NCBI RefSeq assembly: GCF_028748105.1
Contig: NZ_CP118168.1
Coordinates: forward strand, 682,001-746,000
Source: Entomospira nematocerorum
GTDB lineage: Bacteria; Spirochaetota; Spirochaetia; WRBN01
Direction: 5' to 3'
Length of the DNA: 64,000 nucleotides
In this document: positions 25,437 to 34,611 of the stretch, one piece after another
Position numbering within the stretch: the first letter of the stretch is position 1
How the letters are laid out: every line of letters begins with the position of its first letter
Made by a program: the position numbers and the translations under genes
The notes under the pieces: model-generated
Told to the model about the DNA's origin: nothing
The model's database searches: none
The model's input: only the letters and a program-made list of their open reading frames with translations

Positions 25437-27997
25437 TATATATCTAGCGTAGTAGAAACGAGTTTTTTAACCTCTTCTTCTGTCTCACAAGCAAGTGCAC
25501 GCTGTGCAACATCTTGTAGTTGTTTTAAACTATGTCGACGCATGAGGGCTTTAATTTGTGGAATAGAAACACCAGAACATGCCAGCTCATCAACTCCTAA
25601 CCCAATGAAGATAGCTGCAGTAATTGGATCAGACGCTGCACCACCACATACGGCAACAGGAACTTTATGTTTCTTTGCTCCATCGCATAGAAGTTTTACT
25701 TGTTGCAATACACCAGGGTTTGCTGCACTAGCTTGTGATGCAAGGCGTGAGTGCGTACGATCCATAGCCATGGTATATTGTGTTAAGTCATTGCTTCCAA
25801 CACTGAAGAAATCTACATGGCGAGCAAATTGTTCGCTCATTGCACAGACAGCAGGTGTCTCAGCCATGATACCAAGCTTGGGTAGATCTTTGATATCAAT
25901 ATTAAGTTTCTTTGCCTCTTCATGCAAAATTTTACGAACCATTTCCACTTCTTTCATAATAGAAATCATAGGAATCATGATATGTAGCTTGCTGTATGGT
26001 TTGCAGTGTAATAAGGCACGAAGCTGTGTACGTAGGAGATCTTCATTATCAATGAATAATCGGACTCCACGGATACCTAAAAGAGGGTTTTCTTCTGGAG
26101 CAGCACGAACATAGGATATAGGCTTATCACCACCAGCATCGAGTAATCGAACAACAGCATGATGTCCCTCCGTAGTTACCTCAACAATAGGTTGGTAGAT
26201 GGCAATTTGCTCTTCTTCAGTTGGAGCTGTTGCGCGATCATGGAATAGGAATTCGCTACGAACGAGTCCAAATCCTTCTGCTCCACGTTCTACTGCAATT
26301 TTAGCCTCAGAAACATCAGAAATGTTTCCAGAAATCGTTACTTTATGTCCGTCTGTAGTGGTTGCTGGCTTGTGAGCATCTGCGAGATTTTGCTCTCTCA
26401 CCTTAGCACTTTTATCAGCTTCTTCCTTATAGCGACTTAGAGTCTCTTTGGTAGGATCAATAATGAGAAGACCTTGTTGAGCATCAATGATAATAGTGGT
26501 TCCTGTTTTTACAGATGTTAATGCCTTTGGTGCACCATATAGACTTGGAATTCCACGATTGCGCATCATAATTGCAGCATGCCCGGTTGGGGTTCCTAAA
26601 ACGGTGGCTGTACCGATGACAGCACTTGTCATACGTCCAACATCACTGGGGAAAAACTCCTCCGTTAGAACAATGGCATCTTCTGGGTATACTACTTCAT
26701 CGTCATCACCAAGAATCAAGGTGAGTACACGTCTAGCTACATCGCGTACATCAGCGGCACGAGCAGCAAGATAGGCATTTTCACTAGCAGCAAGTTCTTC
26801 GGCATTTTGTTCGGTAATATGTTGCCAGCTCCATGCGGCATTTTTACCGGTAGCAATAAGCTTTTCTGTCTCATCAACAAAGGATGGATCTGTGAGAAAG
26901 GCTAAGTGTGCTTCTAAAATTTCCTGACCTTCACTGTCGGCTTCAGCCATTTCCGCACGAATATTAGTCTCAGACTGTTTGAGTGCGTTACGTAAAAATT
27001 GAATTTCTTCTTCTACAGAACCAATAATAGTAGGCTCTAATCCTAGATCTTCATGTTTTAAGACAAAAGCTTTTCCAATGGCTAAGCCTGGACTAGCAAT
27101 GTTTAATGAGAGCTGTGTTTCTCCTGTTGCATTAATAGTCTGTTTCGTTGTATCAAAATCTTGTGTGATAAGGGATTCATCTAACTTAGTCTCTACCGCT
27201 GCAGCAGCTGGTTCATTGCTATCAAACCCACTGATATCCTCTCCAAGGCCATCTTTAATGGCTTCAATCATAGGTTTATAGTCGGCCTCACTTGGAGCCT
27301 GAATACGTATTTTATCTCCACGACCAACACTAAGGTTCATGACAGCTGTACTAGACTTTCCATCGGCAGTTTTACCATTTTCATGCTCTATGATTACAGA
27401 ACCTTGTATTTGTTGTCCAAGATTAACAAGTCTTGCTGTTGGTCGTGCATGCAGACCTGTTGGATTTTTGACAACAATCCAGTCTGATGTTACAAGAACC
27501 TCATTGGATGGAGTTTTTTCCTCTGGCTTATTGGCAAGCGTATCACTTAAGGAGAAGAGTGGTTCTTCCACTTTTACATATCCGGTTGTTTCATCTTTTA
27601 CAGTTGCCTGAGGACGGTTTGCAATGATGATAAGAATATAATCAGAGAGCTGACGAGAACGAACGAAGTCATAATTAACATGAATAAGTGGTTGTCCAGC
27701 CTTAACGACCGATCCTTCTTTAATGCGTCTTGGCTTGAAACCTTTTCCCTTAAGCGAGACTGTATCGATGCCGATGTGAATTAACACCTCAACACCAGTT
27801 TCATAATGTTCAATAGTAACAGCATGGTTGTTTGGATTTAACGTTTTGATGGTGCCACTGATAGGAGAGCAGACGAAGCCTTTTTTTTCTTCAGGTACAA
27901 TAATAATACCATCACCTATCATTTTATCTGCAAATACAGGGTCTGGGGCTTCCTTAATAGGAAGAACTTTACCCGTAGCGGGTGCTAAAAAAATCAT
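25436..27997 (-). CDS. Fused PTS protein EIIA(Glc)-HPr-enzyme I
   Basis: 853 residues from the ATG at 27997, which follows GGAGG; the 28036 start is not supported. Domains in order: EIIA(Glc), about 1-150, with phospho-His in VLIHIGIDTV (H74); HPr, about 170-255, with GLHARPTARL (H183) and DGKSS (Ser215 at the Ser46 position); enzyme I, about 295-853, with phospho-His in TPTGHAAIMM (H473) and C-terminal PEP-site blocks GLVRSEFLF, NPLLGIRGVRL and SVGSNDLTQY. One chain can carry phosphate from PEP to EIIA. The layout equals NagF-type proteins for GlcNAc or glucose. No membrane EIIBC is in the window. The EI motif has Gly where Ser is usual before His. Confidence 0.93.
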   Translation of the reverse strand: MIFLAPATGKVLPIKEAPDPVFADKMIGDGIIIVPEEKKGFVCSPISGTIKTLNPNNHAVTIEHYETGVEVLIHIGIDTVSLKGKGFKPRRIKEGSVVKAGQPLIHVNYDFVRSRQLSDYILIIIANRPQATVKDETTGYVKVEEPLFSLSDTLANKPEEKTPSNEVLVTSDWIVVKNPTGLHARPTARLVNLGQQIQGSVIIEHENGKTADGKSSTAVMNLSVGRGDKIRIQAPSEADYKPMIEAIKDGLGEDISGFDSNEPAAAAVETKLDESLITQDFDTTKQTINATGETQLSLNIASPGLAIGKAFVLKHEDLGLEPTIIGSVEEEIQFLRNALKQSETNIRAEMAEADSEGQEILEAHLAFLTDPSFVDETEKLIATGKNAAWSWQHITEQNAEELAASENAYLAARAADVRDVARRVLTLILGDDDEVVYPEDAIVLTEEFFPSDVGRMTSAVIGTATVLGTPTGHAAIMMRNRGIPSLYGAPKALTSVKTGTTIIIDAQQGLLIIDPTKETLSRYKEEADKSAKVREQNLADAHKPATTTDGHKVTISGNISDVSEAKIAVERGAEGFGLVRSEFLFHDRATAPTEEEQIAIYQPIVEVTTEGHHAVVRLLDAGGDKPISYVRAAPEENPLLGIRGVRLFIDNEDLLRTQLRALLHCKPYSKLHIMIPMISIMKEVEMVRKILHEEAKKLNIDIKDLPKLGIMAETPAVCAMSEQFARHVDFFSVGSNDLTQYTMAMDRTHSRLASQASAANPGVLQQVKLLCDGAKKHKVPVAVCGGAASDPITAAIFIGLGVDELACSGVSIPQIKALMRRHSLKQLQDVAQRALACETEEEVKKLVSTTLDI

Positions 27998-28080
27998 ACA
28001 TCCTCCAATGTCCTCAGAATGGAGTATAGGGAACAAAACAAGCTTCGCACCTTATAACTTATCCTGAGGTTATTTATAAT

Positions 28081-28110
28081 ATTATAGCGTAAAAGTATCC
28101 ATTTGGTCAA
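28081..28110 (-). promoter_or_regulatory. Promoter of the fused PTS gene
   Basis: Reverse strand: TTGACC (28110-28105), 18-base spacer, TATAAT (28086-28081). The leader would be about 75 bases. No riboswitch-like fold was evident. Confidence 0.7.
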
Positions 28111-28164
28111 ATAAAAACTTGTACTCTATCTTCACCTCTAGAGTGGTAACGCTTAGGTATTTTT

Positions 28165-28623
28165 CTACCCGCGTACCGTAAAGAGAGTGTCCTTCGGCTC
28201 GATATTCTTATGAATGCTTGGGAGAAAGACCATGTCAGGACGCGTATTGGTTACAATAACAAATACCGTTGGAGCTGTTGCGTACTCTTTCACATAGGGA
28301 AAATCTACTTCCATTAAAGGATCTCCTGCTGTTACTTGGTCGCCAACTTTTGCTAGCATATGAAATCCCTGTCCATTAAGTTCAACCGTATCTACACCTA
28401 CATGAATAAGAATCTCTAATCCGTCTGTTGACTTGAGTGAAATAGCATGATTCTTATCATTAATGACAGTCACCTTACCATCAACGGGCGAATACACAGT
28501 TTTTGCATCCATGCTGGGATCAATGGCGTTACCGTCACCTATCATTTTTTCAGAAAAAACGGGATCAACCGTACTTTCTAGTGAAATTACTCGTCCACTC
28601 ACGGGTGCAAATACAGCTTTCAT
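28165..28623 (-). CDS. crr: Free PTS EIIA(Glc) component
   Basis: 152 residues, one complete EIIA(Glc) domain: APVSGRVISLE, PVFSEKMIGDG, YSPVDGKV and LEILIHVGVDTVELNG with the phospho-His at 74. It is a close relative of the EIIA domain fused to EI just downstream, so the locus holds two EIIA(Glc) copies. It could feed a different permease or serve regulation. The ATG at 28623 follows AGAGAGGT, and it has its own promoter, so it need not be co-transcribed with the fusion. Confidence 0.93.
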   Translation of the reverse strand: MKAVFAPVSGRVISLESTVDPVFSEKMIGDGNAIDPSMDAKTVYSPVDGKVTVINDKNHAISLKSTDGLEILIHVGVDTVELNGQGFHMLAKVGDQVTAGDPLMEVDFPYVKEYATAPTVFVIVTNTRPDMVFLPSIHKNIEPKDTLFTVRG

Positions 28624-28692
28624 ACTTAGTACCTCTCTCTTTTTGTCTATAATTAATATAGGTAAGTTTGCGCCTGAACGCCTCTCCTATTT

Positions 28693-28721
28693 AAAATACA
28701 TCTAATCCGCTAACCTGTCAA
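28693..28721 (-). promoter_or_regulatory. Promoter of crr
   Basis: Reverse strand: TTGACA (28721-28716), 17-base spacer, TATTTT (28698-28693). The leader is about 63 bases. Confidence 0.65.
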
Positions 28722-28767
28722 AAAAATACGTCTTTACAAGCATTTATTTTAGTATTATATGCTGGAA

Positions 28768-30273
28768 TTACTCCTTGCGAACCGTAATTTCAATGAGGGA
28801 TCCGTCACGTTTAAAGATAATTTCATAACGACCATTGACATTGGGAGCATTGATTGCACGGTAGAATGTTTGGATGCTTGTAATTTTTTGTCCATTGATA
28901 GAAGTTACGACGTCCCTTGGTTTTAAGAAGGAGAGAGGAGATCCTGGATCGCTGGAAGAGATAATAACGCCAGTTTGGTTGTTATCAAGGTGAAGCTCTT
29001 TACGATTTTCTGGCGTAATTGGAAATGCAATCACTCCAGGCCAACTCTTAGACTGTGTGTTCTCCCCAGCATCTTTTGTACGAGCCTCAACAAGTACGGA
29101 GACAGTCAGCTCTTTTCCATCACGAATAACATCAAACTGAGCCTTACTTCCTACGGCAAGAGAGCCAACAAGATAGACTAATCTATCTGCATTATTGACA
29201 GGAGTGCCATTAACGCTGAGTACGAGATCGCCTGGGTACAATCCTGCTTTATCTGCGGGACTCCCTTTAAAGACGGTAGCGATAATAGCTCCTTTAGTCT
29301 GGGTAAATCCAGCACTTGACGCGTAGCTTTCTCCACCTACAGATCGGATATCTAATACACTTACTCCTACCCAGCCATAATCTGGAGTTTTCCCAGATTT
29401 TAAGTAAGGAAGAGCTTCTTTTGCATTATTAATAGGGACAGAGAAGCTTAACCCAACAGAGCCACCACTTTGAGTTGCAATCCATGTATTGATCCCAATG
29501 ACTTCACCGTGCATATTGACTAGTGGTCCACCAGAGTTACCTTGATTAATAGATGTATCTGTCTGTATGAAGTCATTAATATTTGATCGAGGACCACCGG
29601 TTCTTCCAAGAGCACTTACAATTCCTGCTGTTACGCTGAAGTCATAGCCAAAGGGACTTCCTGCTGCTAGAACCCAATCTCCAACCACGAGACTATTGCT
29701 ATCGCCAAGAGGAAGAGGAAGAAGATCGTTATTCTGAGAACCAACATCAACCTTGAGAAGAGCAAGATCCTTGCGTTCATCACCAGCTAAGATTTCAGCC
29801 GTAAAGTTACGTCCGTCTACGAATTCTACAGACACTTCATGTGCTTCACCTGCAACATGGTAGTTTGTTAGAATATAAAGAATATTTTTTTCTCGCTCTA
29901 CCACAAAGCCAGTACCAAGACTACCTGATCGAAATTCTCTCTCTTCACCTTGATCTTCGGATCGATTAAAAAAATCCTGACTAAAGAAAAAATCCCAAGG
30001 GCTTTGTTGGTTTTTTACTGCAACTTTCTTGATACTAATAGCGTCAACGCGAACAACTCCTTGAAGAGTTTGGGCAGAGACATCGCGAAGTGCTTGCTGA
30101 AAGTCTGATGTTTTAATGATTGGGTGTGATTGCTGGTTTTCTTGTGCTAAGGCAATTGGTGGTTGCATGTGCAGTGCACGCCGTACTGTCCAGTGGGTAG
30201 TAATTACACTCGTAACAACGACAAGTAGAGCAATAAATAGGCTTGTTAGCCATGATTTTTTAGATGAAACCAT
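28768..30273 (-). CDS. degP: Periplasmic serine protease HtrA/DegP
   Basis: 501 residues. There is an N-terminal anchor or signal (LFIALLVVVTSVITTHW). The S1C catalytic triad is complete: ILTNYHVAGEA (His), DLALLKVD (Asp) and NQGNSGGPLV (Ser). Two PDZ domains follow: the first around GAIIATVFKGSPADKAGLYPGD, the second around GVIISSSDPGSPLSFLKPRDVVTSING. It degrades or refolds damaged envelope proteins. The ATG at 30273 follows GAGGAA. The anchor has no obvious cleavage site, so it may stay membrane-bound. Confidence 0.95.
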   Translation of the reverse strand: MVSSKKSWLTSLFIALLVVVTSVITTHWTVRRALHMQPPIALAQENQQSHPIIKTSDFQQALRDVSAQTLQGVVRVDAISIKKVAVKNQQSPWDFFFSQDFFNRSEDQGEEREFRSGSLGTGFVVEREKNILYILTNYHVAGEAHEVSVEFVDGRNFTAEILAGDERKDLALLKVDVGSQNNDLLPLPLGDSNSLVVGDWVLAAGSPFGYDFSVTAGIVSALGRTGGPRSNINDFIQTDTSINQGNSGGPLVNMHGEVIGINTWIATQSGGSVGLSFSVPINNAKEALPYLKSGKTPDYGWVGVSVLDIRSVGGESYASSAGFTQTKGAIIATVFKGSPADKAGLYPGDLVLSVNGTPVNNADRLVYLVGSLAVGSKAQFDVIRDGKELTVSVLVEARTKDAGENTQSKSWPGVIAFPITPENRKELHLDNNQTGVIISSSDPGSPLSFLKPRDVVTSINGQKITSIQTFYRAINAPNVNGRYEIIFKRDGSLIEITVRKE

Positions 30274-30365
30274 TTGTCATTTCCTCGCAAAAATATAGTT
30301 TGTAAGAGACTTTCTCTAATATATAGCAGATTTTATCATTCATGTGTGAATTTTTTATTAAATTT

Positions 30366-31610
30366 TTAGTTTTCCAAAATTTTTATCTCTACACGACGAT
30401 TTTTAGACATTCCTTCAGCGGTTTCATTGGTTGCAATAGGTTTACGGCTACCATATCCACGTGTAATAATACGCTCTTTTGGGCGTACTCCTTCTTCAAT
30501 AAAGAAGTTTGCGACGCTTAAAGCACGCTGTTCGGAGAGTCTTTGTGCCGCATTTTCTGAAACTGATTTGGCTGTATGCCCACTAATTTCTAAATCGCGA
30601 TCGGCATAGAGTGAAAGGATTTTAGCAATCATTCGTAGTTTCTCTATTTCAGAGTCGAGTAGATAGGCGGAATTTGCATTGAATTGGATATTTTCCATAA
30701 CTAGGGTGATACCATCTTCTTCTTGTTTAACACTAACATCGTCTAGTCCAAGACGTTTAATCTCATCATTAATACTCTGGGTGATGTCTGTTTTATTCAT
30801 TGGCATTGCTTCTAATAGGTAGGCACTGGCATCACCTTGCATAACGTAAATTGAATTGTCTTCCATTGTAAAGGAATAGTGGTATTGTTCTTCATACCAT
30901 GCAGGTTGATGGAGATCATCATCCCAATAGATAGTTTGTAAAAATTGAGCTTGAATATGCTTAGGCGAATTGATACCTTTTCTACGATAATTGAGGCGTA
31001 AAGCTTCTGCAATAGATGTTTGCCATTTGTAGTGGAGCTCTATGGCATGATAGGTTTTTTCATCTTTTTCTACCACACCAAGATAGTGATATTCTCCGGT
31101 AAAAGGAATAACATAAGGCTTATTAAGCCCTAGGGATTCACGTAAATCTAGTACCTCTTCTCCGGGATGAATCCATCGATCACCAATTTCTAAGTTGCGG
31201 TTTGGAAAGGCAGGAACGTGACGTACTGCAGGCGTATATAGATGTGGAGCAACTCGATTTTTTCCAGAGACTTCACGCCAATAGGCTACATCATATCCTA
31301 ACTCCCATAAGGAGGATACTTCTCCTTGTCGTTGTTCTGAAGACTGCATTTCCCCTTTGAGATAACCAGATCCATCAGCATTAACATCCATAACAGTAAA
31401 AGAGATACGATTGATGATTTGAATTTGTTCTAGTGGTTGATCTAAAAATCCCGCTTCTTGATTGACCGTGGAGAGAAAGCGAAATTGATCGCCTTTTTGA
31501 TGCTGATAGGTAAAAGTCTTTGCATGTAATGCCGGTAGGAGTGTTACTAGAAGGAGAAGTTGCCTCATGAGATTAAGTCTTTTTGAATAAAAGAAATGTA
31601 TGATAAACAT
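30366..31610 (-). CDS. OmpA-family outer-membrane protein
   Basis: 414 residues from 31610, where AGGGA lies six bases before the ATG. An internal ATG at 31568 would give a shorter signal peptide (MRQLLLLVTLLPALHA). Residues 30-300 are a strand-rich domain of unknown fold. The last 115 residues are an OmpA peptidoglycan-binding domain: IQFNANSAYLLDSE, LEISGHTAKS, AQRLSEQRALSVANFF and YGSRKPIATNETAEGMSKNRRVEI. It presumably ties the outer envelope to the wall. Confidence 0.88.
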   Translation of the reverse strand: MFIIHFFYSKRLNLMRQLLLLVTLLPALHAKTFTYQHQKGDQFRFLSTVNQEAGFLDQPLEQIQIINRISFTVMDVNADGSGYLKGEMQSSEQRQGEVSSLWELGYDVAYWREVSGKNRVAPHLYTPAVRHVPAFPNRNLEIGDRWIHPGEEVLDLRESLGLNKPYVIPFTGEYHYLGVVEKDEKTYHAIELHYKWQTSIAEALRLNYRRKGINSPKHIQAQFLQTIYWDDDLHQPAWYEEQYHYSFTMEDNSIYVMQGDASAYLLEAMPMNKTDITQSINDEIKRLGLDDVSVKQEEDGITLVMENIQFNANSAYLLDSEIEKLRMIAKILSLYADRDLEISGHTAKSVSENAAQRLSEQRALSVANFFIEEGVRPKERIITRGYGSRKPIATNETAEGMSKNRRVEIKILEN

Positions 31611-31639
31611 CTTTTGTCCCTTACTATGAAAATCTTTAC

Positions 31640-31668
31640 TTGAAGTATCGGCTCAACTATGCTAAGAT
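31640..31668 (+). promoter_or_regulatory. Promoter of the D,D-carboxypeptidase gene
   Basis: TTGAAG (31640-31645), 17-base spacer, TAAGAT (31663-31668), with a leader of about 25 bases. It lies back to back with the OmpA-type gene. Confidence 0.6.
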
Positions 31669-31698
31669 ATATAGCGTTTAGCTGATGGAATTTACTTA

Positions 31699-32946
31699 AT
31701 GGAGCATAGATTTGTGAAAAGTGTTATCCCTATACTAGTTTTTTATCTATTATTAAAATTACCTGGTATTCTGCATGCTACTCCGGGTAGAAATATAGAA
31801 ATACCCCTCTATGCACAAAGTGTTATCTTAATTGATGCACATTCTGGGCGAGTACTCTATGAAAAGAGTGCGGATAAGCTACATGTTCCAGCTAGTTTAA
31901 CTAAAATCATCTCTTTAACACTCGCATATGAAGCACTGGCAAATGGAGACATTACATATGCCTCTCCTATTATTGTAAGTGATCGTGCGTCAATGCATAA
32001 TGTTCCTTATCGTAGTAGTCGTATGTATCTAGAACCTGGACAAAATGTGAAAATGTATGATTTAATGCTTGGGATGGCAATAGCTAGCGGGAACGATGCT
32101 GCTGTAGCCCTAGCAGAGGTAGTCAGTGGGAGTGTAGAAGACTTTGTTTTACGTATGAATCAGTTAGCAAAAATGCTCGGAGCAAAGAATTCTCACTTTG
32201 TGGATCCTGCAGGAATTCTCGATGGAAATATTACGACTGCAAGAGAATATGCTCTCTTTGCGAAGTATTATATTGAGCAATATCCTCATGCTCTGCAAGA
32301 AATTCACAGTGTGCCATCATTTAGTTATCCGAATTTACAACAGATGAATCATCGTGGAACGATGCGATATACCGTAACGCATAAAAACCCTATTGGGCTC
32401 ATTGGATCTTATGATGGGGCAGATGGCTTAAAAACGGGCTATGTTGATGAGTCTGGTTATAATTTAGTAGCTACCGTACAACAGGGATCTATGCGACTCA
32501 TTGCAGTTATTTTAGGTGTTTTTGCACCTGGAGCTCAATCAGGATCTCGACAGCGAGAGCAGGATGCAAAAAATTTATTTGACTATGCCTTGTCTCATTA
32601 TCGGTATTATGAGTGGAGTCAACATCCTATGTATCAGGAGAGTACCTCTATTCGTGTATGGGGTGGGAAACAGCGATATACTACTGTGACAATTGACTCT
32701 CTTTCTCCATATGTGGAGTATCCCTTTACGGAGGAGGAGTGGAGGCTTAGTCAGATGAGATGGAGTACGGAAAGACAACAAGCGCCTCTTTCTGCAAGGA
32801 ATCTAGTGGGAAGCTTGTTGATTGAATCTGATGAGTTGCGATGGGAAGTTCCATTGATCATAGAGGATGGGGTTGAGAGACTGCCATTTTGGCTATATCT
32901 CAATGACATGTTTAAATTTTACCTACAGAGGCTACTAGGAAGATAA
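31699..32946 (+). CDS. dacA: D-alanyl-D-alanine carboxypeptidase (S11, PBP5/6 type)
   Basis: 415 residues. A signal peptide (VIPILVFYLLLKLPGILHA) leads to a periplasmic penicillin-binding domain with SLTK (66-69), SGN (130-132) and KTG (245-247). It removes the terminal D-Ala from peptidoglycan pentapeptides. The C-terminal region fits the PBP5 beta domain, and the extreme C-terminus (PFWLYLNDMFKFYLQRLLGR) looks like the amphipathic membrane anchor. A GTG at 31714, nine bases after GGAG, is an alternative start that would shorten the signal peptide by five residues. Confidence 0.93.
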   Translation: MEHRFVKSVIPILVFYLLLKLPGILHATPGRNIEIPLYAQSVILIDAHSGRVLYEKSADKLHVPASLTKIISLTLAYEALANGDITYASPIIVSDRASMHNVPYRSSRMYLEPGQNVKMYDLMLGMAIASGNDAAVALAEVVSGSVEDFVLRMNQLAKMLGAKNSHFVDPAGILDGNITTAREYALFAKYYIEQYPHALQEIHSVPSFSYPNLQQMNHRGTMRYTVTHKNPIGLIGSYDGADGLKTGYVDESGYNLVATVQQGSMRLIAVILGVFAPGAQSGSRQREQDAKNLFDYALSHYRYYEWSQHPMYQESTSIRVWGGKQRYTTVTIDSLSPYVEYPFTEEEWRLSQMRWSTERQQAPLSARNLVGSLLIESDELRWEVPLIIEDGVERLPFWLYLNDMFKFYLQRLLGR

Positions 32947-33041
32947 CTTGAGGTTAATTTCATGATGTAAGATTGACAAAAAGATCGTAATACTATAGAA
33001 TTAGATATTTTAAAACATGATAACTAGGGAGTAGAAAGCTT

Positions 33042-33953
33042 ATGATTGAACTCAAGAAGAGTATGATTCACAATGGGCAGGAGCGTAGTTGGTACCAAGT
33101 GGTAGCACCTAGTCATGATGAGATTCAGCAATTATCACTGCAGCTAGACATTTCACGTGATGACCTTAACGACGCTGTTGACCCAGATGAGTTATCTCGA
33201 TTTGAGTGGTTAGATAATGGGGGTATGATGGCAATTGTACGTGTTCCTGTTTATGATCCAAATCAAAAGCCGGCATACTTCACGGCACCATTGGGAATTA
33301 TTGTTACGGATAAGGCAATGTTAACGCTTTCTAATTATGCATTTTCATTTATCGATCATGACATTCCTCGTAAGGCAATTATTAGTGATCGCAGTAATTT
33401 ATTGTACATTCTCTCTATTATTTTACGTGTAAGTTATGAATATTCACGTACCTTACAAGATCTTAAACGAGCAATGGATGATACCGTTTATGAAATGCGG
33501 AAAAATATGGGTAATGATGGCCTATTTAGCTTATTAGAGATATCGAAAAGCTTTGTCTTTATTATGACGAGTCTTCGAGCCAATGCCGCTCTTTTAGAAA
33601 AAATTCAGCGTATGCGCGGGTTTAGCATGGATGTAGAGGAGACTGACTTACATAACAACGTCTCTATAGAGATGCGAGAGGCAGAACAGGCAGTACATAT
33701 TCATATCGCGATCTTAAATTCAACTATGGAAACATTTGTTGGAGTTATCAATAATAATCTTAATCACGTAATGCGTCGCTTAACCTCTATATCTTTGCTA
33801 CTTATGTGGCCTTCACTTATGGCTAGTATCTATGGAATGAATGTTCCGCTTCCGTTTGAAGATGTTCCTCACGCCTTTTGGTGGGTTGCTTTATTTACCG
33901 TTGTTGTTGAGGTGATTATATTTCGCTTCTTTAAGAAGCGGGATCTGTTGTAG
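33042..33953 (+). CDS. corA: CorA-family magnesium/cobalt transporter
   Basis: 303 residues. A large N-terminal cytoplasmic domain precedes two C-terminal transmembrane helices, with the selectivity motif GMN in SIYGMNVPLPFE between them and the final basic end FFKKRDLL. CorA forms a pentameric Mg2+ channel. The ATG follows GGGAGTAG. The 3' end overlaps the converging CRP-like gene by 23 bases. A TTGACA at 32973 has a suboptimal 15-base spacing to TATAGA, so I do not call a promoter. Confidence 0.92.
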   Translation: MIELKKSMIHNGQERSWYQVVAPSHDEIQQLSLQLDISRDDLNDAVDPDELSRFEWLDNGGMMAIVRVPVYDPNQKPAYFTAPLGIIVTDKAMLTLSNYAFSFIDHDIPRKAIISDRSNLLYILSIILRVSYEYSRTLQDLKRAMDDTVYEMRKNMGNDGLFSLLEISKSFVFIMTSLRANAALLEKIQRMRGFSMDVEETDLHNNVSIEMREAEQAVHIHIAILNSTMETFVGVINNNLNHVMRRLTSISLLLMWPSLMASIYGMNVPLPFEDVPHAFWWVALFTVVVEVIIFRFFKKRDLL

Positions 33954-34611
33954 CCACCAGTTTACGACGTGAGCTTACAATTCTCTCCAGCTCATTAATA
34001 TTTTGTATGATAATACGATCTGGAAATACGGAGATCCGTCGACTTTCTTGATATCCTGCGAGAATACGCTTGGTATTTTCAATGTTAACTCCAGCCCAAG
34101 TAGTCAGTTCATAAGGAGTAATATTGATGCTAACATTTTCTTTTTGAGGAGTATTGAGACCTTCATAGAGCATCAGGAGGGTATCTAGTACCTGAGACTC
34201 TTCATCATGAAGAAGTAAAATTTGAAGTTGTCGCTGTTGTTTTGCAATACGCTCAGCGGTAAGAGTTAAGACCTTCGTTGCAATGGTTGTATTACTTTTA
34301 ACTAATAGATCAAAGTTTACCTTAGAAATACGAAATGCTTGTGTCTCTTCTACCGCAATAGCTGTTGCGCTACGTGCTGTATTTGCGAGAAGTGACATTT
34401 CTCCAAAAAAATCACCATCACTGACAGTTCCAACGAATTTTTCTACACCGTTAACGATGCGAATGAGTCGCACTTTTCCTTGTTTGATCATGTAGGCAAT
34501 ATCTTCTATGTCGCGTTCAAAAAAGATGATATCACCCTTTTGAAAGGTTACTAAAAATCGATCTAATCCACCAGCTTTATTACTTTCACTTGTTTCTGTA
34601 TGATTTGTCAT
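33931..34611 (-). CDS. CRP/FNR-type regulator
   Basis: 226 residues. The N-terminal cyclic-nucleotide-binding domain has the phosphate-cassette pattern FFGEMSLLANTARSATA, including the Glu and Arg that contact the cyclic nucleotide in CRP. The C-terminal winged helix is around ITPYELTTWAGVNIENTKRILAGYQESRRI. It starts on the base after the stop of the upstream CNB-TPR gene, so the two are coupled. It is a plausible DNA-binding sensor of cAMP or a similar ligand. Confidence 0.82.
   Translation of the reverse strand: MTNHTETSESNKAGGLDRFLVTFQKGDIIFFERDIEDIAYMIKQGKVRLIRIVNGVEKFVGTVSDGDFFGEMSLLANTARSATAIAVEETQAFRISKVNFDLLVKSNTTIATKVLTLTAERIAKQQRQLQILLLHDEESQVLDTLLMLYEGLNTPQKENVSINITPYELTTWAGVNIENTKRILAGYQESRRISVFPDRIIIQNINELERIVSSRRKLVATTDPAS

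Noticed and set aside
25422..26114. A 230-codon forward frame opposite the PTS gene
   Set aside because: It is antisense to the enzyme I domain, is Ser/Cys/Arg-rich with no motif, and has no ribosome binding site. Several similar frames lie opposite the same gene, as expected from its codon use.
32973..32999. Promoter for corA (TTGACA and TATAGA)
   Set aside because: The spacer is only 15 bases, shorter than all other promoters called here.
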